Source: Callipepla californica brunnescens (taxonomy: Eukaryota; Chordata; Aves; Galliformes; Odontophoridae). From it: 64,000 nucleotides of DNA. Every line of letters starts with the position of its first letter. Position 1 is the first letter of the stretch. Below are positions 1 to 12,100 of this stretch, piece after piece. The notes beneath the pieces were generated by a model. It was given only the letters and a program-made list of their open reading frames with translations. It did not search any database and was not told the DNA's origin. Location: contig JALIRH010000031.1 in assembly GCA_023055505.1 (NCBI GenBank), forward strand, positions 1,503,485 to 1,567,484, given 5' to 3'. A program made the translations under genes and the position numbers.

Positions 1-221
1 ACATGATTCATTGGAAGATAACTTGAGGATTGTTAAATTATGTTGTATTGCAGAGGATAGATTTGTGAGCCTAAAGTTTACGTCTCCATTTAGCAGTGAC
101 AGTTTAGAAAGAGAATCAAACCAAGCTCATCTCAATCAATGACTACTGTTCCAATAACACAACAGCAATCTTATTGAAGTGTAATACTACCGTGGTGTCT
201 GACTTAAGTTTCTCTAGAATT

Positions 222-499
222 ACAGAATCATAGAATGGCCTGGGTTGAAAAGGTCCTCAAAGACTAGTTTCAACACCTTGCTATGGGCAGGGTCGCCAGC
301 CACTAGACAAGGCTGCCAGAGACAAATCCAGCCTTGTCTTAAATGTCTTCAGGGATGTGGCATCCACAACCTCTCTGAACAACATTTTCCAGTGCATCAC
401 GACCCTCTGAGTGAAAAACTTCCTCCTCACATTTAACCTAAATCTCCTCTGCTTTAGTTTAAAACCATTCCCCCTTGTCCTGTCAATATCAACACACAT
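222..499 (-). mobile_element. CR1: CR1 LINE, 3' end fragment (minus)
   Basis: On the plus strand this begins with the reverse complement of the CR1 3' terminus (AGAATCATAGAATGG) and continues as the complement of the 3' end of ORF2 and the 3' UTR. In the minus frame the peptide contains [20 protein letters not shown], a typical CR1 ORF2 C-terminal segment. The copy is 5'-truncated to about 280 bp, as most CR1 insertions are. It cannot be active because the endonuclease and reverse transcriptase are absent. Confidence 0.9.
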
Positions 500-1638
500 A
501 AACAAAGGTAAAAAAATCAGATTTTTGTCCCTGTGTCAAAATTAAAACAACAATGATGGCATTTGTAATATCTAATTTGCAGAATATGTCTGCTTTTAGT
601 GAAGGGCCAGCAAACAACACATGTTCTGTCAGCTCGTTATGGGAATGTTTAGAATATTTCAAAGCATAAATTGATATAGCTGATGATGTGGCAGACATTT
701 ATATTTTGGTAACCTTTTCAGAAAAGCTCTAAAAATGTTCAGTTATTGCTCTGTAAACTTAAAACTTAGTGTAGCTTTAGAAACAACTGTTGATTGAAAT
801 TGTTAAAACTATTCTGATTGATAATGATGTAATTAATATATCACTTAATAAATGACAAAAACAGTAAACGTTTTAAATGTAAAAATTGAAAAAAAAAATC
901 TTTTTAAAAGTTACACCCACCATTTAGAAGAAAGATTAAACAACACAGTATTTTCCAAGGAACAGGTATGAGCATCAGTAATGTTAGGAAATATTGGAGG
1001 TTTACTTGGAAGTTGCAGTTAAGTGCACAAATAGGAAAAGTTTTAATAGTAATAAATAATTTATTTTAGAGCTAAAAAGCAAAGAAATTAAAAAGTTCCA
1101 GGTGTAAATCAGGTTCAGCTGAATTTTATTGCTTTGTCAGCAGAATTGTCAGCTGTCAGCTGACAAACAATGGAAATGAAAAGTACTCCTCTTTTAAGGG
1201 TGACTGTGTTAGTTCTTTTTGAATATATAGCATTTTTATTGTCTTGATGCACTTGTGGAACAATCACAGGTAGCATTTGCCTGAGTAGTAGTGTAATGAA
1301 CGTAGTGGCCTTGAAAACAGACACATCAATGCTTAACGCACTATGTATCTATGCATCATATACAGACTGATTGTATGCTGAAGATGCATTCAGTCAGAAT
1401 AAGAATGATTCTTTGCATAGGTAATTTCCAAAAAGTCTTAATTTAATTTGCTAAACATGAGAGTATGACAATGTTGCATGGCACTTCAGGGCAAAAAACT
1501 GGAAAGATGTCAACATCAAGATTAGATGATTAATAGTTGAAGCTATTTTAAGATCTAACAACTGTAAGATTTCAAGATACTGTATAGTCATTTTTGCTTG
1601 AAGTACACTCATGAGAATGGATGTATTTCTTTTTGTAG
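500..1638. other. unique AT-rich sequence, nothing recognised
   Basis: No transposon, microsatellite or convincing open frame was seen. Short ORFs are at chance level for AT-rich DNA. Confidence 0.6.
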
Positions 1639-1780
1639 TACAGTAGAGCTCCTGAGCATCCCACACGAGTTTCAGAATAAGTCGGAGATAGTAGTTAATT
1701 TGCTATTTTGTGCAGAGCAAGGATTTAATGATAGAACTCAAAACAGCATTTGGGAAGACCTTTCTTGTTATAACCTGGAG
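1639..1780 (+). other. candidate protein-coding exon (unproven)
   Basis: The stretch is preceded by a pyrimidine-rich splice acceptor (TTTCTTTTTGTAG) and followed by CTGGAG|GTAAAA, a moderate donor. It is open for 47 codons, with peptide segments such as SIPHEFQNKSEIVVNLLFCA and QGFNDRTQNSIWEDLSCYNL that look protein-like. It begins with one base completing a codon and ends on a codon boundary. I do not recognise the protein. Open stretches of this length flanked by splice-like signals occur by chance in 64 kb of AT-rich DNA, so this is only a candidate. Confidence 0.2.
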
Positions 1781-2075
1781 GTAAAAAAGTCAAGTGGAGA
1801 TTGCATTTTTAGTTTTAAGAATGTCTCAAAAGTTTCAAATCGATATTTTCTGTATTAGAGGTTGGAGAAAGACAATAGTAATTTACTTAGACATACTCCC
1901 CTGTAAAATGTTGTGGATTGATGGGTAACTCTATGAATTGGTACTGTACACAGCAGTTCTTCCTTAATTTGTGAAAGGTGCAAAGCACAGGCTATATCTT
2001 GACGTTTTCCCACTCTTGCAACACAAGCACTTTTTACTTCACACTAAAGATTTTTATGCGACTTATAAATCTCCT

Positions 2076-2173
2076 CCAGGGGGTGTGGTTATCATAAGAT
2101 AATCAGACCCTGGGGGGATTAAAAACACTTATCTCTGGATCATGACTTGTAATACCCCAGGGGTGTGATTATC
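2076..2173. promoter_or_regulatory. candidate GATA/CACCC motif cluster
   Basis: A motif of the form CCAGGGG-TGTG-R-TTATC occurs three times: plus at 2076-2093, minus (imperfect) at 2098-2113, and plus at 2157-2173. The first two form an inverted pair. The cluster holds four GATA-factor core sites (2089-2094, 2097-2102, 2129-2134, 2169-2174) and two GGGTGTG (CACCC-type, KLF-like) boxes. GATA plus CACCC pairing is known from erythroid enhancers. That this is an enhancer is inference. Confidence 0.35.
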
Positions 2174-2199
2174 TCAGGAAACGCACACTCTCTGTCATG

Positions 2200-4306
2200 C
2201 CTAATTGCTTAATTATTACAGTGGTGAGTTCACACTACAATACAGGAGCGAAGGTTGTGTCAGCATTTCTCTTAGAAAATTCTGTTTTGAGGAAGCTGCC
2301 ATGAGAATCTGCTGCAGGCTGAAACCTGGCAATAAAAGTATTCTGCCTGGGAGCATGTAATTCCACCAGATTTCTAAAAATTAGATTGAAAATTAGAAGT
2401 TAACTCTATGTGTTTATGTAAAAGCTGGCACTCAGTTGAGGTTTTGACATTAAGTTAAATGGAGTCAAATATAACAACATTTACTTTAAAATATGTGTAA
2501 ATATGTATTCATCCAAGTAAATGCAATAACAAAAAAGTACAACGTTTAAATATCTATTTGAAAGATATTAATGTTTCATATGTTCACTTAGTAGGTTTAT
2601 GTGGATTATTATCAAAGGTCAATTTTTTGCAAAAAAGAAATTCAGCACAAAGAATTTGTGTTATCACCTCGTTTTTACTCTAGGAAAAACATTAGCTTTG
2701 AAAATACTGCCATTTAAAATATTTTATAACATAATACATTGAAATGGATGGCTTACAGAAGGTCTAGAATTCAATAAGTACTGTAACTTTTTAGTTCTTA
2801 TAAAATCAGATTAACAAATGTCACCATATTATGCATTTTATGGAATATTATATACAATTCAGAAAGTGGGCAGGTAAAAATTCATCTTTCTGTTTATATA
2901 TTTCCTGACACACGAGCAAAACCCAGCTACTTAGACAGAGAAGTTATAAATAGTATTTTAAATAACTCTTAAATAGTGTTTGTACATGTGTTCTTTGTTG
3001 TTTTGTTTGTTTCTAAAACAAAATAATAATTAAAATAATTATTTTATATAATTTTTTCTCTAAACTAAATATCTCTGGAGTGAACATGTCATCCATAATG
3101 AAACATCTTGAGAGCCATAGCCCGTAATGCATACGATACATGTTCTTGTGTTCTAGTTATCATGCAAGCAACATGCAATTTCATCACATATAATTTTGTG
3201 TCATGGTGTCAGGCTCATATAAGGGGAAAGGAAAAACATGGTTTTGTATAACTGGAATAATTAACGTGGCAAAGCTTTTATCATTCATTTCATGAGATGA
3301 TTTTGTAAAGTTTGCAGAAAGCAGCTGCATTATATTGAAAACATGAATGTTCATTCCAGTAGAACATCTTTAGCATCAGAAGGGCTTTTTCCACCATTAT
3401 ATGCAGACAATTATACTTCAAAATTACATTCATTTTCAAATGGCAAGTTTGAATTTAACCATGTGAAATACTGACAAATTTTGTTTCAAGGAAATAATGC
3501 AATGTATATACCACATGTTCAGACTATACTCCTCCTTGTCTGCAGATACAGTCCTTGAAAGAAGGCTGAATATCGGTTATGACTATCAGTCATACTTGAT
3601 ACCATGAACAAAAGCAAATTAAACTGATTGTTCTGTGGTTGTTTTACTCCTCTCTTATTCTTTCTTATTCCTGTGCATTCTCATTTTTCCAGCATCTTCC
3701 ACTTGGCATTACTGAAGCAGATGCATAGGTACATACAGCTGCACTGACAATAGGTGTTGAACAGTGGGGAAAAACCGCTGGTGCTTTTGATTATGAAGAT
3801 AAGGACATTTTTTATTGGAAAAATCTTAATGACCAAGCAAACAGTTGCTAAGTGAAATGGCAGAAAGTAATGCATCCAGGATACATTTTTGCTATCATGA
3901 ATGCTTTTCAATATATACCACAAAAAAACAAGAGAGATATTGTAAAGAGAGATCTATTGCAAAGACGATAAAAAAACTAAAAAGGATATCTCATAAATTC
4001 AAGTATGGGTTCATATAAAGATTAGTGAATGATATAAGCAGAGAGGGATAAAAGAGCTTGACATTTCACACTTGGATACACTAGTAATTGGATAGAGATA
4101 CCTAACAGTGCTGCTATAGAAGGAAAGTTGAAAATTTCTTGCTCACTTGTGACTCATAATTATAGTCAAAGGATGTTTAGATTATGTCTTTTCAATATGA
4201 AGTTCTATTTAAAGTAAAGAGCTTGATGTCTGGGTTATGATGAGGGATATCCTGTCAACTTTTTACATCAGCCCCAAAGTAGACTTTGTGGATATTTGTG
4301 TGTATA
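2200..4306. other. unique AT-rich sequence, nothing recognised
   Basis: No mobile element, RNA gene or coding signal was seen. The 80-codon minus frame at 3681-3923 has no recognisable domain and looks like chance. Confidence 0.55.
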
Positions 4307-4881
4307 TGTCAATGGTTTACGGGCTGGTTCTTTCCAGTTCCAAGACGATTGGAATAGGGGACCCACAGACCAATGCCCAGGGAAAGGTGAAGGGAGAAAG
4401 GGAAAAGGAAAAAGGGAGATGGGCCTAGAAACAAAACAACGGCAGTGATCTGAGGAGGAAAACTAATTTTCTAGATAAGAAACTGGAATGCAAAATAACA
4501 CAAAATAATATAATAGAATTGGAATTAAAGCTAATAAATCAAATAAAATGAGCAAAAGAGAGTGTCTGATAAACCAAAGGCCTTATGCTGAATGCTGAAG
4601 GTGAGATTGCAGCGAGCACCCATCACTGGGTCAATCCAAAAGAGAAGGGACTATATCTCATGACTCACAAACAGTTTTTATTTCTTCCGGTGAGTGGAAA
4701 ACAGAAAAACGCAAAGTAATGCAAACTCCTCTGGGGTACATTGTTCTTCTTCTCTTCTGAGACAGGTATGCCCAGAGCTATCAATGATCCCTAAAACTGC
4801 AGCATTAAAACTCTAACTCCCACTGCACTACATGATGTTATGATGTGGAGTATCAGTAACAAAAATCATGTAACTATGATT
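4307..4881 (-). mobile_element. solo LTR, ERVL-linked galliform family (minus)
   Basis: This 575-bp sequence is homologous along its length to the LTR at 27138-27711 (574 bp). On the minus strand it ends in TTGACA, and the opposite end corresponds to the family start TGTCATGG, here diverged. The middle contains the shared tract with AAGCTAATAAATCAAATAAA on the plus strand. Flanks GTGTGTATA and GTGTGAATA agree at 8 of 9 bases but are longer than a normal ERVL duplication, so I do not treat them as a proven target duplication. No internal retroviral sequence is attached, so it is a solo LTR. Confidence 0.8.
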
Positions 4882-5867
4882 GTGTGAATAATGATGAAAT
4901 AAAGAGCAAAGGTGTTAGAGGGCAGGGGAATGGCACATTCATGACTCATAGCAGTCGAAATGCAGACAGTGAGAGAACCAGAGAACAGAAGAGACAGGCA
5001 TAAAGAAAAAGACAAAACACTTTCTAATGATGAGTAAAGACAGCACAGAAAAAGAACTTCCTGAAAACTGTAACCCCACAGGTTATCAGTTCTAGTACTT
5101 CACTTCTTAATCAACTTCAGCTTTTAAATCTGTGTCAGTAAATATAAGATTAGAGGTCATACAGTATAGAAGAGTGATCAAAGTAAGCAGACATAGAAAA
5201 AAAGAAAAATAAAATACAAGTTAACTGTGGCTTGTCGACCACGTTTCACATCTTGAAATCATTGGTTTGGTTGTCTGTTATGCTTTGATGGAGCATTTTA
5301 CAAGTACTCATTCAAAGATAAAAGTTCTCTGATACTTTCAAGGAATTGTCAATATTAAATACAAATTATAATACATACAAATTATATTACATACATATTA
5401 ACAATCAAGTTTTCTTGGGTATCGTATTTCTAGACTTTGTGGCTTAATCAGAAACTCACTACACAAAAAAGAAACAACAAAACAAACAAACAAACAACAA
5501 AAACTTGTGATTTTTTTTTTTTTTTTTTGTGTAATGGAAATACTTAAATAGCCTGATTTGCATAAAAAGAGCTTCAGAAACTATGTTTACAATAATACTT
5601 TGAATTTGATGCCCACTTGTGGTATTAGAAGGTTGATGCTATATGACTTATATTTGTTTTCTTATGCTTGATTATAGCTGGTGGTTTCTTCCCTTGGCTG
5701 TTTTAAGTGGAAAAATAGTACTCTTGAATTCATAGGAATACAAAATGTGGAAATGTGAAATATAGAAAGTCCATCTCCATTCACTGGGTGGCCAAAAAAA
5801 CCCAATTCCTCATATTTAGGATTCCTAAATGGATATTTCATAACACAGAATTGTAGAGAATAGATGG
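4882..5867. other. unique sequence with short simple repeats
   Basis: It contains an AAAC-rich run (about 5478-5500) and an 18-base T run (5511-5528). No gene or transposon was recognised in the rest. Confidence 0.55.
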
Positions 5868-6397
5868 AATTGACTGGGTCCAGGCCTGGGACCCCCAGTA
5901 CAGGAAGGACATGGAGCTCTTGGAGCAGGTCCACAGGAGGGTCACTGGGATGATCAGAGGGTTAGAGCACCTCTCCTATGAGGAAAAAGGTTTTGGGAAC
6001 TTGTTTAGCTTGCAGAAGAGAAGGCTCCAAGGAGACCTCACTGCAGCCTTCCTGTTCTTGAAGGGAGCATATAGACTGGAGGGGGAACGGCTGTTTACAA
6101 GGGTGGACAGGGATTGGACAAAGGGGAATGGTCTTAAACTGAGACAGGGGAGGTTTAGGTTAGATATTAGGAGGAAGTTCTTCACAAAGAGGGTGGTGAC
6201 ACACTGGAACAGGTTGCCCAAGCAGGTTGTGGATGCCCCTGCTTGAGGCGCCTGTTTGAGGCGTTCAAAACCAGGCTGGATGTGGCTCTGGGCAGCCTGC
6301 TCTAGTGGTTGGCGACCCTGCCCATAGCAGGGGGGTTGAAACTAAATGATCTTCGTGGTCCTTTTCAACCCAGTCCATTCAATGATTCTATGATTCT
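5868..6397 (+). mobile_element. CR1: CR1 LINE, ORF2 C-terminus and 3' end (plus)
   Basis: The copy starts within ORF2 (CAGGCCTGGGACCCCCAGTA...) and runs to the 3' terminus ATTCTATGATTCT. A 111-codon frame at 5911-6246 encodes the conserved CR1 ORF2 C-terminal region, including LFSLQKRRLQGDL, GNGLKLRQGRFRLDIRRKFF and THWNRLP. It lacks endonuclease and reverse transcriptase. It is one of the better preserved short copies, with the frame open to 6246 before a stop in the tail region. Confidence 0.93.
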
Positions 6398-6864
6398 CTG
6401 GTAATTGGTATCTTTATAATCCTCTCTAATACTCTAAGACAGAAAAGTTAGTTATAAACTGCCTCTGTGATTTGAAAATGCTCACCAATGGACTAAAGCA
6501 TGTTAAAATAATAGCTCTGGTGAAAATGTATCATATTTTAATCTTTCAAAAGAACTGAGTCTGCCATCAGAAAAAGATGGGCTATTGCATTTCTTCAGTG
6601 AATGAAGGTGGCTTTGTGCCCCCCCTCTGCTGTATTACTGGAGAGTGAGTCAGGCTATAAACCTGTCAGCTGAAAGCTATAATTACTAATTTCTGGAACA
6701 TTGCCAACTGAAAAATAAAATATTTCTGAAATCTGAAATGTATACATAAGCCACTGCCCAGGAAATTCAACAAATACCAGAAATTTATTTTTATTTTCTT
6801 CCTGTCTTCAATCAATAGCACATATTGAAAAAAAAAAAAAGAAATATATAGATAGATAGATAGA

Positions 6865-6920
6865 TATATTAAAAAAGGAAATCTATATTAAAAAAGGAAA
6901 TATATATTAAAAGGAAAAGG
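6865..6920. repeat. 19-bp minisatellite, three copies
   Basis: The unit TATATTAAAAAAGGAAATC repeats with period 19 (starts at 6865, 6884 and 6903), the last copy shortened. It follows a (GATA)4 run (6851-6866) and ends exactly where the next CR1 begins. Confidence 0.85.
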
Positions 6921-7401
6921 CTCCCCAGTACAAAAAAGACAGAGATCTCCTTGAAAGAGTCCACTGAAGGGCCACAAAGATGATAAAGGGTGCGGAACAT
7001 CTCCCCTGTGAAGAAAGGCTGAGAGACCTGGGTCTGTTCAGCCTTGAAAAAAGAAGACTAAGAGGGGATCTGATCCATGTCTATAAATATCTAAGGAGTA
7101 GGAGGCGAAGGGACAAGGCTGGACTCTTCTCAGCAGTGCGTAATGAGGGGAAATGGCCACAAACTGATGGATACAAAGTTCTGCACAAATGTATGTGGGA
7201 ACTTCTTCACGGCAAGAATGACATAGCACTGATTCACGCTGCCCAGAGAGGTGGTGGAGTCTCCTTCTCTGGAGATGTTCAAGGCCAGCCTGGATGACTA
7301 CCTGTGCAACCTGGACTAGGGAGCCTATTTTGTCAGGGGTGTTGGACTGGATGACCTCTAGAGGTCCCTTCCAACCCCTACAATTCTGTGATTCTGTGAT
7401 T
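6921..7401 (+). mobile_element. CR1: CR1 LINE, ORF2 C-terminus and 3' end (plus)
   Basis: The sequence begins CTCCCCAGTACAAAAAAGAC within ORF2 and ends in the CR1 terminus ATTCTGTGATTCTGTG. Frame 6980-7297 gives [15 protein letters not shown], the hallmark C-terminal block, after which an internal deletion and frame changes follow. The ATTCTGTG tail and CCTCTAGAGGTCCCTTCCAACCC 3' UTR place it in a different CR1 subfamily from the copy at 5868-6397. Confidence 0.92.
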
Positions 7402-7995
7402 GTAGGTGCAAATTTGGGACCAGATCTATGAAGGTGTCTACAGTCTAGTAGAACTTGCCTGATGAGCCTGTGGATAAGGCCTTCTTGCTTCAGCTTGAAG
7501 GAAATGTCATGCTTACAGGCTCTAATCTTGGTGGATTTCAGCCACTCAGATATCTGTTGGGAAGCAGTGCAAGGAATCCAGGACACTCATGGAGTGTGCT
7601 GAGAATAACTTGCTGGTCCAAATATTAGAGAAACCAACCAGAGGAGCAGTACTTCTGAACCTAATGCTCAACAATGTAGAGAATATCAGTAAGGAGGTTA
7701 AGATTGGAGTCAGTCTGGGCTGCATTAACTACATCTAGATTTTGTGATATTGAGGAGGGTGGGCCTAGCAAAGGGCAAAGTCAGTACCCCAAACTTCAGA
7801 AGACTAAAATTCAAACTGTTGAAGTAATTACTGAATGAGATCCCTTGAGAAACTCTCCTAAGGTACAAAGGACAAGAGCGCAGCTGGCAGCACATCAAGG
7901 ATGCCATTCTGAGAGTGCAACAGTTTTCTGTCCCTCAGAATAGGAAAACAAGCAGAAGAGGCAGGAAACCAGCATGACTGAACAAGGAACAAGAA
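7402..7995 (+). mobile_element. CR1: older CR1 ORF2 fragment, endonuclease to linker region (plus)
   Basis: The DNA matches the CR1 ORF2 stretch leading into and past the end of the endonuclease. Recognisable peptide pieces are NNLLVQILEKPTRGAVLLN and a degraded counterpart of the conserved Ser-Asp-His site. Many stops and shifts show that it is old. It follows directly on the 3' tail of the younger CR1 at 6921-7401, so the younger copy either inserted at its edge or split it. The first ~150 bp are assigned with less certainty. Confidence 0.65.
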
Positions 7996-8924
7996 TTTAT
8001 TGAGTGTGTATTCTCGTGTCAGAGACTACACAGCATCTAATTGAAAATACATCAAAGACAGAATGAAAAGATATACCATTATGAAATTAAGAATGCATGA
8101 TCACCAGTTGTAACAATAGTATCTAGATCATTCAGGAATTGTCACTTCAGTATAACTCCTAAGAATCTCACATATATTTCCTTGTATGCATTCTCTGATC
8201 CTTCCTATTTTAATATAGTCCTTAATAAGAAAATACTTTTTTAAGATTTGAGACTCTTTCCTTAGAAGAGAGTGAGATGGATCAGATCACTGGAAGGCAA
8301 AACTGTAGGTAAAGTGAGATGATATGTTGGTGGATATCATCTCTGCATTTTAGTCAATTCCAGTTCACTGTGTTAGAAACAACATGCTAAAAAAGTCCCT
8401 TGACATTTTAAAAATGCTGCTGGATTTAAGATGACTCTATTTTGTTCAGTCTTGACAGCAATGGAAAAGTAAGCAAAGTCGTAGTGTTAGCTCAGTACTC
8501 TTTTTACTGGCTTTCCTAAGAATTTATCATATCAAGCCATCAAAATTTGCCTTTCCGATTAACTGCAGAAATGTTTTCATGTGCTGAATTTTGATATTTC
8601 CAATGTGTCCTTAAGAAATACACTCGTCACCAAAGACAAACATGACAAAAACAGTCAGATTGGTAGAGAGCCTTAGAGTGATTTACTGCTACATCAAACA
8701 GTTCTATCCTTTTGCTTGCAGTTTTATGGAAGTTTTTTTTAAAGTGGAAGCTCCAGAAAGAACTAAATAAAATGTAGAGTATTATGTATGACAGCCTTCA
8801 TATACTAATATATTCCTCATAGTGGGAATTCCACAAGTGACACCACTTATTACAATTGGCACAGTTCATAGAATTTACAGATGTAGGGAGTTGCTGGGTC
8901 ATTTGGTTCAAGACTCAATTTGTG
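7996..8924. other. unique sequence, nothing recognised
   Basis: No gene or clear repeat was seen. The last 60 bp (about 8865-8924) have a weak CR1-3'-end look (TTCATAGAATTTACAGATG) but are too diverged to call. Confidence 0.5.
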
Positions 8925-9190
8925 TCATAGAAACAAAGAATATTTTGGATGGCAAGGTATGTTAAAGATCATCTAGTTTGAACTCTTCTGACATGACTGT
9001 AGTCACATTTCACTAGCTCAGGTTACTCAAAGCCCCAACCAATCCAGCCTTGAACACTTACATGAAAAGTGCACCCACAGCTTCTCTGTGCAGAATGCTT
9101 CGAAACTTCTCTGGGCATCAAGTGCCCTGGACAAACATTTCCTTTTCCTCATGTAACATTTACCATCTCTCAAGGAATCTTCTCTATGCT
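8925..9190 (-). mobile_element. CR1: CR1 LINE 3' end, old (minus)
   Basis: The plus strand reads TCATAGAAACAAAGAATATTTTGG, then AAAGATCATCTAGTTTGAAC, CTCAAAGCCCCAACCAATCC and CACAGCTTCTCTG. All of these are diverged complements of the CR1 3' UTR and ORF2 end. Only the last ~265 bp of the element remain. Confidence 0.85.
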
Positions 9191-12100
9191 TACATTTACA
9201 TTACATTTACACTTAATGTATGATTCCAGTTTTAAACATCAGATTCCCAATTGATCATATCATTATTATTTTTTAACTGAATATATAGATATATATCAAC
9301 TATATATATAAAATCAACTACAGAAAAAATCAACCACATTTATGATGAAAAAAAAAAGAATAAATGAACACTATTCTTCCATAATCAGAAATTTTAGGTC
9401 ACTTAGGTCAATTTTAGGTAAATTATTAACATAATTGGATTGCTATGTAATAAATTGGGTTATTAAGTCATTTGAGACATCAGCTTCTAAAAGTTTGGTA
9501 TGTTATCTTTCACTTCTGTTGGCAGTATTTGTGAAGACAATGTCAGCCGGTAAGAAACATGAGTTTCATCAAATCCTTATATAACTGGTGTAAATTAATG
9601 TATTCTCTCTTGTCTAGTAAATGGGAATTCACAGTAAGAGTTACTTTCACCATGGAGAACTGGTGCTCAGAAATGTTCTAAGAACTCTGGTAGGAAAGGC
9701 CTTTTACTGACAGTAGACCAGAACAAGTGTAGATGTTTGATAGCCCCTCAGGCTTTTCCAGACTTAAAATCCATTGTGCCAAGATCTTTTAAGGCAAACA
9801 GCTATTGGATTGACCATCATATTCCCTCAGTGCATAACTTTGAGACTATCTCTTCCTAATTCTTGTGCAATATTTTTCTACAGTTGCATTTTATAGATTG
9901 CACCATGCTAATCTTACTTCTTTTTAACATCTTTTTTTTAAATTTGTTTGTAGATTTCCATGGAAAATACTTTGATATAAGTTTTCTAGTGTATTAATGC
10001 TATGCAGGAAATTAATGTGTCACTGTAGTTGCAAAGATTGCCTGGATTCCTTTTGTTGAAAGTTTTAAATGTCTTGCAGTCAACAAAGAAAGGTTCGATA
10101 CTTATGTAGTCTGTTCTAATGTGTTGTTAGGTTTCTCAGACTTTACTTGAGTCAAGATTTTTACTACCTTGACAACTTCAATATGGAGGGATTGTTTCAT
10201 TTTTCTTGCTCTTTTTTTTTTTTTTTTTTAACTTTTTCTTTCCATATTTCTTGTAGCAGAATTTTGTTTCTTCATCTTGCAACTGACCTTTGTTCAGTGT
10301 TGTACCACACTGGCACACATACAACAGGCAATATATTTCTGAGTATCTCTGTAATTTTCCAGATTTCCTAGAGAAATTTTCTACAGAGAAAATACAAGAA
10401 CTTTTCAGTTACTCAAAATACTCAAAATATCCATCAAAGTAAAATTCTACCTTAGAAAGCGACACTCAGCATGGATTTGATGAATATTTCTTGGAAGGAG
10501 AGCTTTGATGGACAAATCTTTGGCAAGACTGGATTTTTTTTCTTCCTCATTGCATGTATCAATTGTTCAATACTGTTCTTCCCTTCTTCACTTAAAAGAC
10601 CAAACTGCAGGGAGGCTGATATCACATAGGTGATTTAGCAGCCATTTCTCTATTGAGGAAAGTGATACCTGGTTTAAGATGCCAAATTTCACTGTTGGAT
10701 ATACTTAATAGATATAAACATTGTTACCTGTGACCTTCTGAGAAAAAGCTCAGACCTTTGCCAAAGGATGGGTTCTATTTCTCAGTAAAAATCTTCATCT
10801 TGAGAAACAGCTGGTCTGGTTTTACTGATATTAAGAAAAAATCTGTCTAAAGCAGGCAGTGAATGTAGACAATTTCAACTGGAATTGCTGAAGTCTGACA
10901 AATGGGATACATATGATATAGAATGTAGAAAACATTAAACAATTTTAGTTCTATCAGTACCATTTGCTCTGATGATGGAGAAATTATGAGATACATCTAT
11001 ATATTAAAAAAAATGAAAAAGAAAACAAAAAAAATTATATAGTTCAGCAGAAGGCTGCTTTTTTGATTCATAGATTAATGGATCCCAGAAGACACCTTAT
11101 CATTACCTCTGTGAACAAAAATAAAGTCATTGATCATGTTGGCTGTGCTTTGATATCTATACTTCCAATATAAACATTTGCTCTACCAGAATCTTAGAGA
11201 GCTACCAGTAACTCAATAGCACAATGCCCCACAAAATAAAATATTTTAAAAATAATTTTGAAATAGATTATATCCCCTTAGAAATGCTGCTGAAAGAAAT
11301 TATGTGGAAAAATAGTACACCAACACAGAGAAAAACAAATTATTCTAGATCAGTTCTTAATATTTCTCATAAGACTTGATTCATTTAATATACATTACCA
11401 AATGAAGTGAACAGACAGGTTAGTATCCTGAAACTCCTATAGGAAGATGTGCACTGCATAAGCACAAACTTTTAAGGATTGAGGTAAGATTATCTTTCTG
11501 CCAAGATGATGTTTGTGATCAAAGTTGACATTGACAGCTTTGGGAAAGAGATAACATAGTTAGACATCTTACAGCAAAAGATGTGAGCAAAAGGCTCCAC
11601 TGTTTCCCCTGCCTGCCAGTTTCTGCTGAAGGGCATTTAAAGGCTTTTCCCCTGTTGCTACACTTGATGGTGAAAATGAATTCCAAACACAGACTCTTTC
11701 CCTCCCCAGAACGGTAAAGGAATGCTTCATTTAGTCTTCCCATTCATTGTATATCTATTTGAAAATCAGCCAAAGTATGAATCTACTATCAGGTGTAAAT
11801 CTCAGGGGATTTCTTTAATTAGAGTGGTCATACACTAAATTTGAAAGTGGGAAATTGAAAGGTGAGAAATAGAAAAAATCAGGCACATAAATACCAATTA
11901 GCCTCCCTACAACACCTTTTTGCAATATCAGAGTAGAAACTGATAAAGGTACTTTGTCAAACAGTCACAAGTTAGGCTGTCACTGAATTTCATCAGAAGA
12001 AAGCTGTATGGCAGATTTTACATGTTGTATATATACCATTCATATATATATCTATTTCAGAAGTTTTACAGATGTTACCAGGGCTATGTGTTCTTTCTAA

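Noticed and set aside
4298..4890. GTGTGTATA / GTGTGAATA flanks as the target duplication of the LTR at 4307-4881
   Set aside because: Nine bases with one mismatch does not fit the 5-bp duplication seen at the sister LTR; TG-rich flanks can match by chance.
7038..7586. 182-codon minus-strand open frame
   Set aside because: It lies antisense to CR1 sequence on the plus strand and shows no domain; a shadow frame.
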